Assembly (NCBI RefSeq): GCF_001885095.1
Contig: NZ_LZDD01000002.1
Coordinates: 372,001-436,000 of the forward strand
DNA length: 64,000 nucleotides
Direction: 5' to 3'
Source: Streptococcus bovimastitidis
GTDB lineage: Bacteria > Bacillota > Bacilli > Lactobacillales > Streptococcaceae
The notes under the pieces: model-generated
Told to the model about the DNA's origin: nothing
The model's input: the letters and a program-made list of their open reading frames with translations, nothing else
The model's database searches: none
Made by a program: the position numbers and the translations under genes
Part shown: positions 15,681 to 26,045 of the stretch, piece by piece
Layout: each line of letters opens with the position of its first letter
Numbering within the stretch: the stretch's first letter is position 1

Positions 15681-18600
15681 TTATTTTTCTTCTTTTTTCT
15701 TAAGTCCTAAACCTAAGCCAATGACTAAGGCACTTGACATAAGCGTTACGAGTAGATTTTGGTTATCACCAGTTGTAGGTAGGCTTTCTTTTGGAGCTTG
15801 AACAGCTTCAACTTTCGCACTTGTCTGAACCGGAGCTTTAATCCCTACAGCTTTAACAGTTGGAGCCGGTTTCCCTTCTACAGGTCTAGTTACTTCTGGT
15901 TCTAGAGTAACAACTGGAACTTCTTTTGTTCCACGCGCAATCACCTGATCAACAGCAGCGATAACAATTGTTGGATCATTGTAAACAATATTTTCAAAAC
16001 GGCTATTAGCACCATCTTCAATAAAGTTAAATGATTTAACTGTCGCCAAAGTAGTTCCGAGACTTCCAGATACAAGAACTTTTTCTTGCCCTTCAGCTAA
16101 TGTTGAATCTTCAACATATTGTGTGTTAAAGGCAAGTTCACCTGTCTTAGAAGCACCAACCTTATAACCAACAAGCATTGGGCGAACTTTAGAGAGAGTT
16201 GTTTCACTTGTTGTGCTTGATAAAGCACCTGCTACTGGATCAATAGTATAACTTGTAGTTGTTCTAACAATACCATCTTGTCCAGCATCCAGTACTTTAA
16301 CTTCCCAATCAGCTAATGAATTATCCATAATTTCTTTATAAACAATAGTCTTAGCTTCAACAGAGTCACTAATATCACTTTGTGCACCAACTGCAATCAC
16401 TTGATCCTGTGCAGCAGCTACAACTGGACTAGCGTAGACAATGTTCTCAAAGCGGCTATTAGCGCCATCTTGGATAAAGTCAAAGGATTGCACTGAAATA
16501 GTTGAGGTACCATTCTGACCTGGACTGGTTACCTGTTGTTGTCCTCTAGCTAAGCTAGTATCTGCAACATAGCGAGTCTTATAAGCAATGTTAGTTACTT
16601 TATCTGAGCCCATGCGATACTGAACAACCATTGGAGTCATTGCAGTTACAACTGTTTCAGCTACAGAAGGTGTCACTTCCCCAGTCACTGGGTTAACAGT
16701 ATAGGTAGTTGTGGTTCTAGTCAAACCATCTTGACCTTGACTGACAACCTTAACTTCCCATTCAGCTAGTGAATTATCTGTAACTTCTTGATAAACAACT
16801 GTCTTCGTTTGAGCTTGATCACTGACAACTGTTTGTGTTCCTTTAGAAATAACTTTATTAATAACTTGTGGATTTGTCACTTCATTATATTGAATATTTT
16901 CAAAACGACTGTTTGCGCCATCTTGAACAAAGTTATATGCAGCTACAGATTTCGTGATTAGACCATTTTGACCTTCAGTAACAACTTTTTCAGTACCAAA
17001 AGGAATCGAATTATCTGCAACATATTCAGTTGCGAATGGCACGGTCGTTGTTTGTGTACTACCAACTTTATAGCGAACAATCATCGGACGCATTGCTGTT
17101 ACTGTAGTTTCCACAATCGAAGGCGTTACAGCGCCAGTCACTGGATCAACAGTAAAAGTTGTAGTTGTACGGTTTAAACCATCTTGTCCAGCATCAGCAA
17201 TTTCTACTTGCCAATCAGCTAATGAGTTATCTGTGACTTCTTGATAAATAACTGTTTTAGCAACTTGTTTATCTTGAACTTGGGTACCCGCTCCAACAGC
17301 AATGACACGATCTTGAGCCGCAACGACAACAGGACTACTATAAACAATGTTTGCAAAACGACTATTGGCACCATCTTGAACAAAATCGTAAGAGTGAACC
17401 GTTACAGTTGAAGTCCCATCTTGACCAGGTGTTACCACTACTTGGCTACCACTTGGTAAATTAGGATCCAGAACATAGCGTTTTTGATAAGCAACAGGTG
17501 TAACCTGTGCTGTTCCAGCTTGATATTGAACTATCATTGGACGCATTGCTGTTACAGTTGTCTCTGTCGTTGACGGTGTAATCACACCAGTTGTTGCATC
17601 AATTGTGTAGGTAGTTGTTGTTCTTACCAGACCATCTTGTCCAACATCAAGAACTTTAATTTGCCAATCGCCTAGAGAACCATCTTTAACTTCTTGGTAA
17701 ATAACAGTCATAGCAACTTGCTTATCAACAACAGTTGGTTGAATTCCCTTAGTAATGACTTGGTCTTGAGCAGGGCTAGAAGAAATAATCGTGTCTGTTC
17801 CAACCAATTGATTATTGGTATCAAGGGCATAGGTAGTACGAACCGTTTGAGTGCCTTCAACACCAGGTTTAACAACATTTGTTTGACCTGTTGGATCATA
17901 AGCCATATTAGTATCACCAACATAGACTGTCTTATAAGTCGTTGTCGTTGTTGTTTCAGTAGGCAATGCGCCATAAATCACTTTACCATTAACAGGCGCT
18001 GTTGTTGTCGTTGTTGTTTGGTAGGCAACGACAGTTGCCGTTCTTGGATAACCAAAGAGTTTATTGTAAAGATCAGCAAAGTAATATTCGGCCGCCGCGA
18101 AAGGACTGTAGCCTGTACCATTCCCTGGGTCGTAAGCATCAATTGGACTTGAGTAAGGATTAGTCAGATATGTTGCATATGGTGTACCGAAAAGTTTGTG
18201 CATCATGTATTCGCTTAACCCTTCAGCAAAAGCTTCTTCACTGTTGTCACGATAATATGACCAAACATCTGTACGGTCAAAGTAAGTATGATACACATCT
18301 AAGAACTCTGCTGTATCGGAAAACGCCATTACTGTATCAAGAGTATTATCTGTATTTCGGTCTGTTTTTTCAGTATATAAACCACTCTTGAAATCAATAA
18401 TATGAGTCATTTCATGTAAAACAGTAGCAATTAAATCCGTGTTGCTTGCTTCGTATTTTAAAGCAATTGATTGATCTGCAGAGTTTGACAGTCCAAGTGT
18501 ACCAGTTCCCATTCCAGGAATTTCACCATCATAAATAACAAGACTGGCAATAATCCGTTGAACTTCAGATGGTAGAACTTGTAAGCGAGATTCAAAATCT

Positions 18601-19916
18601 GCTTTCTGGGCATCAGGCATAGTTGTATGACTATAATCAATGTCAATCTTAATACTGTCGCGATAGCTATTATAACGACGGGTTAAGGAATCAAATTGAC
18701 GAGTCATCAAATCATAATCTGCTTGTTGTGCACTTGTCAAAGTACCCATTGCAACTAACTGATTATATGCTAATTGGGCTCTTAAATAATCTGCTTTAAT
18801 GTCGGCATAAAAGGCATCATTGATAATATTGCTACTATTATACCTTAAGAAATCATCAGCTGAAGTGGTTAAATCTTCTGGAACCATTTCCATGCCATAA
18901 TCTTGAGCAGATGTATTCCATATATCTTCCTTACTAGCATCTAATAAACGTGAGTAAAAGACATTATTATCTGTTAAACCTGTCACTGTTCTTAATTGGG
19001 CATTATTTGGATCTAACATCTCACTCGTAACCGGACGAATGACTTGTTTTTGTGTAGTTGTTCCATCAGGGTTAGTCACAGTAATATAATCATACATGTA
19101 GTTTTCTGCATATTGAGCATACTCACGAACAGTTGATTCAGTCGTGTTGAAATCTGATGTCAATTTTGGCACTGGAACAAAAAGCTTATCGATAGCAATC
19201 CGATCACTCGGTAATACTTGCGTTGTATCAATATGATAAAAAGATGTATCAATCCACTTGTAGCCTTCTGAATTAACAGCTGGACTTACCGGAGCTGTCG
19301 TTTCAGTTTGAATTTTGTTAGTTGTCGTAGTCGTTGTTTGACCGTCAACTGCTGGGATAATCACATCCGTACCAACCGGCTTTGTCACATCAATGCTATA
19401 TTCTGTCGTTGCAGGAATAACATTTGTTACAGTTGTTGTTGGTTTAGTTCCAAGCACAATGACTGTTTCAGTTGGTTCAATCCGTTGAACAGTGATGACT
19501 GGATTGCCATTAGCATCCAATGTTCCTGTATTGGTCGTAATTAATTTTCCATCAATACCTTGTGTTTGTACTTGACGATAACCAACTGCTTGAGTAGCAT
19601 CAGCGACATAACGGATTGGGCTTTTAATAACTGTTTCAGTTACAGAAGGAGTTGTTGATACTGCTAAACTAATAGCCGGTGAAAGGGTACTTGAAGTTGT
19701 TGTTACTTCTGGTGCCGTTACAGCTGCTAGGCCCTTTACCGTCCCAGTTGTTGGCGAAGTTGCTGTCACTACTGTTGAACTTGTCGCCTGCGGAGTCACA
19801 GCGCTTGTTTCTTCAGCGCTTGCCACCTGAGTTGTCAACATCACTCCTAATAAGACACTACCAACTCCTAGTACCGTTTTACGGATACTAAAAATCTCTT
19901 TTTTGTTTGAAAACAT
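15681..19916 (-). CDS. YSIRK/LPXTG surface protein with ATLF-like zinc metallopeptidase domain
   Basis: A 1411-aa cell-wall protein. The start at MFSNKKEIFSIRK is chosen for its AAGGAG site and YSIRK-type signal (FSIRKTVLGVGS); cleavage is expected after about residue 34. A Thr/Val-rich stretch and one G5-like region lead to a helical catalytic domain at about 250-640. It holds HEMTH (501-505) and, 56 residues on, E561 in EEAFAEGLSEYM. This spacing and context look like the M34 anthrax lethal factor/PPEP family rather than M26 IgA proteases, where the third ligand is closer. Four repeats of about 151 aa follow, then a proline-rich wall region, LPTTG (about 1379-1383), a membrane helix and KKKEEK. 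Substrate is unknown. Confidence 0.8.
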   Translation of the reverse strand: MFSNKKEIFSIRKTVLGVGSVLLGVMLTTQVASAEETSAVTPQATSSTVVTATSPTTGTVKGLAAVTAPEVTTTSSTLSPAISLAVSTTPSVTETVIKSPIRYVADATQAVGYRQVQTQGIDGKLITTNTGTLDANGNPVITVQRIEPTETVIVLGTKPTTTVTNVIPATTEYSIDVTKPVGTDVIIPAVDGQTTTTTTNKIQTETTAPVSPAVNSEGYKWIDTSFYHIDTTQVLPSDRIAIDKLFVPVPKLTSDFNTTESTVREYAQYAENYMYDYITVTNPDGTTTQKQVIRPVTSEMLDPNNAQLRTVTGLTDNNVFYSRLLDASKEDIWNTSAQDYGMEMVPEDLTTSADDFLRYNSSNIINDAFYADIKADYLRAQLAYNQLVAMGTLTSAQQADYDLMTRQFDSLTRRYNSYRDSIKIDIDYSHTTMPDAQKADFESRLQVLPSEVQRIIASLVIYDGEIPGMGTGTLGLSNSADQSIALKYEASNTDLIATVLHEMTHIIDFKSGLYTEKTDRNTDNTLDTVMAFSDTAEFLDVYHTYFDRTDVWSYYRDNSEEAFAEGLSEYMMHKLFGTPYATYLTNPYSSPIDAYDPGNGTGYSPFAAAEYYFADLYNKLFGYPRTATVVAYQTTTTTTAPVNGKVIYGALPTETTTTTTYKTVYVGDTNMAYDPTGQTNVVKPGVEGTQTVRTTYALDTNNQLVGTDTIISSSPAQDQVITKGIQPTVVDKQVAMTVIYQEVKDGSLGDWQIKVLDVGQDGLVRTTTTYTIDATTGVITPSTTETTVTAMRPMIVQYQAGTAQVTPVAYQKRYVLDPNLPSGSQVVVTPGQDGTSTVTVHSYDFVQDGANSRFANIVYSSPVVVAAQDRVIAVGAGTQVQDKQVAKTVIYQEVTDNSLADWQVEIADAGQDGLNRTTTTFTVDPVTGAVTPSIVETTVTAMRPMIVRYKVGSTQTTTVPFATEYVADNSIPFGTEKVVTEGQNGLITKSVAAYNFVQDGANSRFENIQYNEVTNPQVINKVISKGTQTVVSDQAQTKTVVYQEVTDNSLAEWEVKVVSQGQDGLTRTTTTYTVNPVTGEVTPSVAETVVTAMTPMVVQYRMGSDKVTNIAYKTRYVADTSLARGQQQVTSPGQNGTSTISVQSFDFIQDGANSRFENIVYASPVVAAAQDQVIAVGAQSDISDSVEAKTIVYKEIMDNSLADWEVKVLDAGQDGIVRTTTSYTIDPVAGALSSTTSETTLSKVRPMLVGYKVGASKTGELAFNTQYVEDSTLAEGQEKVLVSGSLGTTLATVKSFNFIEDGANSRFENIVYNDPTIVIAAVDQVIARGTKEVPVVTLEPEVTRPVEGKPAPTVKAVGIKAPVQTSAKVEAVQAPKESLPTTGDNQNLLVTLMSSALVIGLGLGLKKKEEK
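15925..17750 (-). repeat. Four tandem repeats of about 453 bp in the surface protein
   Basis: Each unit encodes about 151 residues. Shared landmarks are KTVIYQEVTDNSLADW, AGQDGL-RTTTT, a T-A-MRPMIV-Y strand, then AYKTRYVADTSL, VTPGQNGT and FVQDGANSRFENIVY. The landmark VIYQEV occurs near 17700, 17245, 16792 and 16340, a regular period. The second half of each unit resembles G5 domains. The units diverge at about a third of positions, so the array is old. Confidence 0.85.
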
Positions 19917-19982
19917 TATTTCTCTTTTCTCCTTGTAGCCTAAAGTCATACGTTTGACAATGTAACCAAATGTTAATCGCTC

Positions 19983-20020
19983 TACAATCTGATTGTAGCA
20001 TACTAGCCCTGCTTTTACAA
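19983..20020 (-). promoter_or_regulatory. Surface protein promoter with palindrome over the -10
   Basis: TTGTAA at 20015-20020 and TACAAT at 19992-19997 (minus, 17-bp spacer, extended TGC). A perfect inverted repeat CTACAATC-T-GATTGTAG at 19982-19998 covers the -10, a likely operator. Confidence 0.6.
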
Positions 20021-20049
20021 AAGCTTTTGATGAAATTTTTTAACAAATT

Positions 20050-20086
20050 AAAAAGTGTAAATGAATGCTATCATTTACACTTTTTT
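20050..20086 (-). terminator. Terminator of groESL
   Basis: Minus-strand AAAAAGTGTAAATGA / TCATTTACACTTTTT hairpin, 20 bp after the groEL stop. Confidence 0.9.
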
Positions 20087-20105
20087 GCACTTGTTTTTTG
20101 AAATT

Positions 20106-21749
<1,644 letters not shown>

Positions 21750-21764
21750 CTATATCCAGATGTC

Positions 21765-22055
21765 TTATTCAGAGATAATTGCGATAATATCAGATTCACG
21801 AATAATTGACACTTTTTCATCATTTTGTGTCACTTCTAAATCATGTCCGTTTTCAACCAAAACTTCTTGTCCAACTTGAACAGAAGGGGGAACAACTTCA
21901 CCAGTAATGGTACGCATACCTGTTTCACTAACAGCAATAACTTTAGCTTTTCGAGTTGACTCCTTATGAGTACCCGCAAGAACAAACCCACCAACAGTTT
22001 GTTCTTTTTCTTCTTCAAATTTAACGACAACACGGTCACCTAATGGTTTTAACAT
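21765..22055 (-). CDS. groES: 10 kDa chaperonin GroES
   Basis: A 96-aa co-chaperonin that caps the GroEL ring. The N-terminus [28 protein letters not shown] and the mobile-loop region match the family. Two ATGs stand next to each other; I use the second because AAAGGAGG is spaced 8 bp before it and the family begins MLKPLGDR. The other would add one residue. The C-terminal strands run EDLVE-like to [10 protein letters not shown]. Confidence 0.98.
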   Translation of the reverse strand: MLKPLGDRVVVKFEEEKEQTVGGFVLAGTHKESTRKAKVIAVSETGMRTITGEVVPPSVQVGQEVLVENGHDLEVTQNDEKVSIIRESDIIAIISE

Positions 22056-22102
22056 CATTATTTCCTCCTTTGTATCATCATAATAGAATAATCAAGTTAA
22101 TA

Positions 22103-22129
22103 TTAGCACTCGTTTATGAAGAGTGCTAA
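22103..22129 (-). promoter_or_regulatory. CIRCE element (HrcA operator) of groESL
   Basis: Perfect TTAGCACTC, 9-nt spacer, GAGTGCTAA. It lies in the groES leader, just downstream of the promoter. HrcA itself is outside the window. Confidence 0.97.
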
Positions 22130-22140
22130 TTTCAATTACT

Positions 22141-22169
22141 ATTCTATCACTTGGTCAAAATTAGTCAAG
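22141..22169 (-). promoter_or_regulatory. groESL promoter overlapped by a CtsR box
   Basis: TTGACT at 22163-22168 and TAGAAT at 22141-22146 (minus, 16-bp spacer). On the plus strand GGTCAAA-ATT-AGTCAAG at 22153-22169 matches the CtsR heptad repeat (RGTCAAA-N3-RGTCAAA) except for the last base, and covers the -35 and spacer. With CIRCE this gives dual HrcA and CtsR control, as reported for some streptococci. Confidence 0.85.
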
Positions 22170-22203
22170 AAAAAAATACCTTATTTTTAAAAAATAAGGT
22201 ATT
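22169..22203 (-). terminator. Terminator of ctsR-clpC
   Basis: Minus-strand AATACCTTATTTTT / AAAAATAAGGTATT followed by a T-tract. It abuts the groESL promoter. Confidence 0.88.
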
Positions 22204-22208
22204 CGTTT

Positions 22209-24650
22209 TTAGTTTAATTCGAATTTTAATTTGCCTTGTGACATTCCGATTTTCAAGGTCTTACCAGACTCTAGCTGGCCAGACAGAATCATTTCTGACA
22301 GCTTATCTTCAATCTCTGTTTGAATAGTTCTGCGTAACGGACGAGCTCCCATTTCCACATCATATCCTTTCACTGAAAGGTGTTTAAGTGCAGATGGCTG
22401 GAATTTTAAGGTAATGCCTTTTTCCTGCAATGTTGCAATCAATGGTTTCACCATAATCATAACCACTTGACGCATGTCTTCTTGTGTCAGACTGTGGAAG
22501 ACAACTTTTTCATCAATACGGTTGATGAATTCAGGACGGTAAGCTTTTTTAAGCTCCTCTAGAATCCGTTTTTCCATAGCTTCATGGTCTTGATTAATAT
22601 CACGCGCCCCAAAACCAACGGTTTTGTCATCGCGAATGGCTGTTGCTCCCAAATTACTTGTCATGATTATAATGGTATTGGTGAAATCAACCTTTCGACC
22701 ACGGGAATCGGTTAACATGCCATCATCAAGAACTTGTAGCAAGACATTGAAGATATCCGGATGAGCTTTTTCAACCTCATCAAAGAGCAGGACTGAATAA
22801 GGTTTGTTCCGAACTTTTTCTGTCAGTTCGCCACCTTCATCATAACCGACATATCCTGGAGGGGCACCGTTGAGACGACTTGCTGCGAATTTTTCCATAT
22901 ATTCGGACATATCAAATCGGATTAGGGCAGATTCATCATCAAAAAGAACTTCCGCTAAAGCTTTAGCCAGCTCTGTTTTACCGACACCAGTTGGCCCTAG
23001 GAACATAAAGGAACCAATTGGTCTTTTACCTGTTCGAATCCCTGACTGATTACGACGGATGGCACGAGAAATGGCTGAAACAGCCTCTTCTTGACCAATA
23101 ACCCGTTTGTGTAATTCTTCTTCTAATTTAAGGTATTTCTGACTATCTGCTTGACTAATTTTCTCTACAGGGATGCCTGACAATTTACTTAAGGTTGCCA
23201 TGATGTCATCTTCAGTTACCGGCGTTGGTTCTGGTTTGGCAGCTTGGGCCTTCTTAAGTAGCTTGCTTACCGCTTTGAAATCACCATCTAAAATCGCCTG
23301 GTCAATTGGTGTTAAGAATGAAGGTGCTTCTTTCTTAACCAAACCTTGTACCGTTGCACTGGCCTCATCTAGTAAGTCAATGGCAGAATCTGGTAAGTTC
23401 TTACTGGTTAAGTAACGATGAGCAACTTTAACAGCTGTGTGAACAGCCTGATCCGAAATGCTAACATTATGATAAACTTCATAGGAAGACTTCAAGCCCA
23501 GCAAAATCTGATAAGCATCTTCAAGATTTGGTTCTTCAATCAAAACTTTAGCAAAACGACGGGATAAGGCTGCATCTTTTTCAATATGTTTTTGATATTC
23601 TTCTTGGGTTGTTGCCCCAACCATATGGAGGGTACCACGAGATAAGGCTGGCTTCAAGATATTAGCAGCATCTAAAGTACTGTCAATCCCACTGCCTGAC
23701 CCCATGATGGTATGCAGTTCATCCACAAAAAGAATAATATGCCCATCAGCTTCAATATCATCAATGATTTGGTTCATCCGTTCTTCAAAATCACCACGAA
23801 AACGCGTTCCGGCAACGACGCTCATCATATCTAATTCAAGCACGCGCATATCTTGCAATTCATAAGGAATCGAACCATTGACAATTCGTTGCGCTAAGCC
23901 ATAAGCTAGGGCTGTCTTCCCAACCCCAGCATCACCGACCAAGACAGGATTATTCTTAGTTTTACGACTAAGAACCTGGATCATGCGGGTAACTTCTTTT
24001 TCACGACCAATAACAGGTTCTAAAAGTCCTTGACTAGCCATTTGCGTTAAATCACGGGTGAAATCTGACAATTCTCCAACCGTACTGCTTGGCTTCATCA
24101 TTTCTGAGAAAGAACCTGCACTTTTGGCTTTTTTAGGTTTGCGTAACTCGTAAATAGCCTTAATGGTTTCTTTACTATAAGCAGCTTGGCGCTCAATAGC
24201 TTTGCGCAAATCTGACAGTTTCAAATCACCTTGTCCATCATCACGCATTTTAAAGCCAGCCATCTCAAGCAAACGAGTCGCCATAATATCTGGATTCAAT
24301 AAAATAGCAAAAAGCACATGTTCCGAACCCACTTCATCAGCTCCAGTAACCTGACGAATCGCGTTAGCAAAGTGAAGAATCTGTGTTAAGGTTCTTGATT
24401 GGCCTTTAAAAGCTAATTCTTTAATGTCGTCTTGAGGTGCTTTTCCTATGGCTAAAATAGCAGCGGCTTCATACTCTTCGACAGCTATCTTGCCATCAAA
24501 TTCATTGAAAACAAGTCCCGCCAGCGAACTTTCAACCACTACCATTGCTAAAAGCAGGTGCCAAGTCTCTAAGAATTGACTCTCGAAACGGGCCGCCTGA
24601 TATTGTGCCTGTTTGAAAATTTCCTGCATTTTGGGTGAATATTCAATCAT
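22209..24650 (-). CDS. clpC: ATP-dependent Clp protease ATPase subunit ClpC
   Basis: An 813-aa class III Hsp100 unfoldase that feeds substrates to ClpP. Order of parts: N-terminal Clp repeat domain (about 1-150), AAA module 1 with Walker A GDAGVGKT near 240 and [11 protein letters not shown], a middle region with the UVR-like coiled segment, AAA module 2 with [15 protein letters not shown] near 555, and the C-terminal D2-small domain ending EFN-type. The gene shares one base with the ctsR stop (TAATG), so the pair is coupled. The UVR/M domain seems reduced compared with Bacillus ClpC; check by alignment. Controlled by CtsR. Confidence 0.96.
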   Translation of the reverse strand: MIEYSPKMQEIFKQAQYQAARFESQFLETWHLLLAMVVVESSLAGLVFNEFDGKIAVEEYEAAAILAIGKAPQDDIKELAFKGQSRTLTQILHFANAIRQVTGADEVGSEHVLFAILLNPDIMATRLLEMAGFKMRDDGQGDLKLSDLRKAIERQAAYSKETIKAIYELRKPKKAKSAGSFSEMMKPSSTVGELSDFTRDLTQMASQGLLEPVIGREKEVTRMIQVLSRKTKNNPVLVGDAGVGKTALAYGLAQRIVNGSIPYELQDMRVLELDMMSVVAGTRFRGDFEERMNQIIDDIEADGHIILFVDELHTIMGSGSGIDSTLDAANILKPALSRGTLHMVGATTQEEYQKHIEKDAALSRRFAKVLIEEPNLEDAYQILLGLKSSYEVYHNVSISDQAVHTAVKVAHRYLTSKNLPDSAIDLLDEASATVQGLVKKEAPSFLTPIDQAILDGDFKAVSKLLKKAQAAKPEPTPVTEDDIMATLSKLSGIPVEKISQADSQKYLKLEEELHKRVIGQEEAVSAISRAIRRNQSGIRTGKRPIGSFMFLGPTGVGKTELAKALAEVLFDDESALIRFDMSEYMEKFAASRLNGAPPGYVGYDEGGELTEKVRNKPYSVLLFDEVEKAHPDIFNVLLQVLDDGMLTDSRGRKVDFTNTIIIMTSNLGATAIRDDKTVGFGARDINQDHEAMEKRILEELKKAYRPEFINRIDEKVVFHSLTQEDMRQVVMIMVKPLIATLQEKGITLKFQPSALKHLSVKGYDVEMGARPLRRTIQTEIEDKLSEMILSGQLESGKTLKIGMSQGKLKFELN

Positions 24651-25111
24651 TAATTGTTTCCCTTCCTGTCAATACGCTGTAATAAGCGATAAAGCATACG
24701 CGCACGAATCCTAGCTGCATCTGATCCTAAAACCTCATCTGAGGCCATGGCTAAGATAAAATTACCCTCACGTTCAGTAATCAGATGTTCATCAAACAAG
24801 AGCTGAATGGAGTCGGTAAAGACAATTTCACTAACCTCTTGACCGATATTGGCGGCTAGATTACCTATTAAATGGTGTTTATCAGAAAAATGGACTTTGG
24901 CAATCCGAATGTAGCCACCGCCACCACGTTTACTTTCTACTTCATAACCACGGCTTTCAGTAAAGCGTGTTTTAATAACATAATTAATCTGACTGGGTAC
25001 AACTTGGAAGGAGTCTGCTAGAAGCGAACGCTTAATTTCAGCAATTCCTGATTGAGCTAATAACTCTTTAATATATTCTTCAATGCTATCAGATGTGTTT
25101 TTACTCGGCAT
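24650..25111 (-). CDS. ctsR: Transcriptional repressor of class III stress genes CtsR
   Basis: A 153-aa dimeric repressor of clp and other heat-shock genes. The N-terminal winged HTH is recognised by SDSIEEYIKELLAQSG, PSQINYVIKTRFT and the glycine-rich RGGGGYIRIAKV wing, where the heat-sensing tetraglycine loop lies. The C-terminal dimer domain has ARMLYRLLQRIDR. I start it at MPSKNTSDS since GGAGAG is well placed; the longer frame upstream lacks a site. It is the first gene of ctsR-clpC and appears autoregulated. mcsA and mcsB are absent here, as usual in streptococci. Confidence 0.95.
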   Translation of the reverse strand: MPSKNTSDSIEEYIKELLAQSGIAEIKRSLLADSFQVVPSQINYVIKTRFTESRGYEVESKRGGGGYIRIAKVHFSDKHHLIGNLAANIGQEVSEIVFTDSIQLLFDEHLITEREGNFILAMASDEVLGSDAARIRARMLYRLLQRIDRKGNN

Positions 25112-25141
25112 CAAGTCTCTCCTTCTTTTTATTTGCAACAT

Positions 25142-25167
25142 TTTGACTAAAACTGACTTTTATTATA
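25142..25167 (-). promoter_or_regulatory. ctsR promoter and CtsR-like box
   Basis: TATAAT at 25162-25167 with TTGCTT upstream (18-bp spacer) on the minus strand. Just downstream, AGTCAGT-TTT-AGTCAAA at 25142-25158 is a near match to the CtsR heptad repeat, positioned over the start of transcription for autorepression. Confidence 0.75.
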
Positions 25168-25239
25168 TCAAATTGCCGTAGCTAAAAGCAAATCTTTATC
25201 TTTATTTCTCATCGCCTCTTTAAGAACGCAAAAAGAACG

Positions 25240-25268
25240 CAAAAAAAAAGGCAGACTTTCATCTGTCT
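25240..25268 (-). terminator. Terminator of the cold-shock gene
   Basis: Minus-strand GACAGA-loop-TCTGCC followed by nine T, shortly after the csp stop. Confidence 0.85.
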
Positions 25269-25278
25269 TCGTTGCTGA

Positions 25279-25482
25279 CTAAGATAATTTAGTGATATTC
25301 ACTGCTTGAGGGCCACGTTGACCATCTTCAACATCAAATTCCACTTTTTGTCCTTCATCTAAAGTTTTGAAACCATCAGATTGGATTGCTGAAAAATGTG
25401 CGAAGACATCTTGACCTTCTTCAGTTGAGATAAAACCGAAACCTTTTTCAGCGTTAAACCATTTAACTGTACCTTGTGCCAT
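25279..25482 (-). CDS. Cold-shock protein (CspA family)
   Basis: A 67-aa single-domain RNA chaperone. RNP1 is GFGFIS and RNP2 is VFAHF, both intact, after [14 protein letters not shown]. The start is chosen at MAQGT, the family norm; a second ATG two codons earlier is possible. A good promoter lies about 100 bp upstream, so the mRNA has a leader of around 90 nt, as is usual for cold-shock genes where the leader is a thermosensor. The gene is transcribed alone. Confidence 0.95.
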   Translation of the reverse strand: MAQGTVKWFNAEKGFGFISTEEGQDVFAHFSAIQSDGFKTLDEGQKVEFDVEDGQRGPQAVNITKLS

Positions 25483-25581
25483 ATACATCCACGTCCTTTC
25501 TAATTAATGCTATTGTGTAAAACTAGAGAGAAATGAAGATGATAAAACACAAATATTTACTCATTAGCTAATTACATCTCA

Positions 25582-25610
25582 AGTCTATCAAAGGCCAATT
25601 TCAATGTCAA
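25582..25610 (-). promoter_or_regulatory. Promoter of the cold-shock gene
   Basis: Consensus -35 TTGACA at 25605-25610 and TAGACT at 25582-25587, 17-bp spacer, on the minus strand. Confidence 0.8.
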
Positions 25611-25690
25611 GAAAAAACATTAAAAGCGCTTTAAAAATTTTAAAAAAGGTTAAAATAGATAGCGCTTTTTAAAATGCCTAACGCTTTTTC

Positions 25691-25719
25691 TTGAGTTAAA
25701 ATGCAAACTGAGTTAAAAT
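25691..25719 (+). promoter_or_regulatory. Promoter of the small gene and antiporter
   Basis: TTGAGT at 25691-25696, 17-bp spacer, TAAAAT at 25714-25719. Just before it (25621-25690) the sequence is AT-rich with repeated AGCGCTTT/CGCTTTTT words, one pair inverted. Confidence 0.6.
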
Positions 25720-25774
25720 GACATGAAACAAGTCTATCCAGAACATTAATTTTTATTTTTCGAAAGGACATGAG

Positions 25775-26044
25775 ATGTCTGTCAATTCCATAACGAGTCG
25801 TATCCAAGAAATGAAAGGGAAATACATCGAGGCACATGAGGATCAAACATGCCAAGGTGATTTAACCTGCTCAAATCTTAAAAAAGCCAAAAAAATTAAA
25901 AAGAAATTATTAGCTCTTGAAAAAGAACGCTGCCAATACATGTTAGAAAATAAGGACCTCACTTCAATCAATCAAAAAATTGCTCAATTAAAAGGAGTAT
26001 ATACCATTGACGAAGGAGATAAGCCCCTAAAAGGAGAGCACTAG
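25775..26044 (+). CDS. Small coiled protein of unknown function before the antiporter
   Basis: An 89-aa charged protein. It has a basic, probably coiled-coil helix (SNLKKAKKIKKKLLALEKERCQYMLENK) and cysteines in TCQGDLTC. I do not recognise a family. AAAGGA precedes the ATG and a promoter lies 55 bp upstream. Its stop is one base before the antiporter ATG, with the antiporter ribosome binding site (GGAGAGC) inside its last codons, so the two are coupled. A role with the antiporter is possible but unproven. Confidence 0.7.
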   Translation: MSVNSITSRIQEMKGKYIEAHEDQTCQGDLTCSNLKKAKKIKKKLLALEKERCQYMLENKDLTSINQKIAQLKGVYTIDEGDKPLKGEH

Positions 26045-26045
26045 A

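Noticed and set aside
15925..17750. CRISPR array suggested by regular repeats
   Set aside because: Units are 453 bp, coding and in frame; no short direct repeats with spacers.
17694..18152. 152-codon plus-strand frame inside the surface protein gene
   Set aside because: It arises from the repetitive Thr/Val codons read in antisense; rich in Cys, Asn and Ser, with no start signal.
18350..18420. M26 IgA protease assignment for the surface protein
   Set aside because: HEMTH also occurs in M26, but the third ligand is about 56 residues away in an EAFAE context, nearer to M34/ATLF.
25640..25855. 71-codon minus-strand frame opposite the small gene before the antiporter
   Set aside because: It overlaps a better gene and promoter, lacks a ribosome binding site, and its composition is not protein-like.
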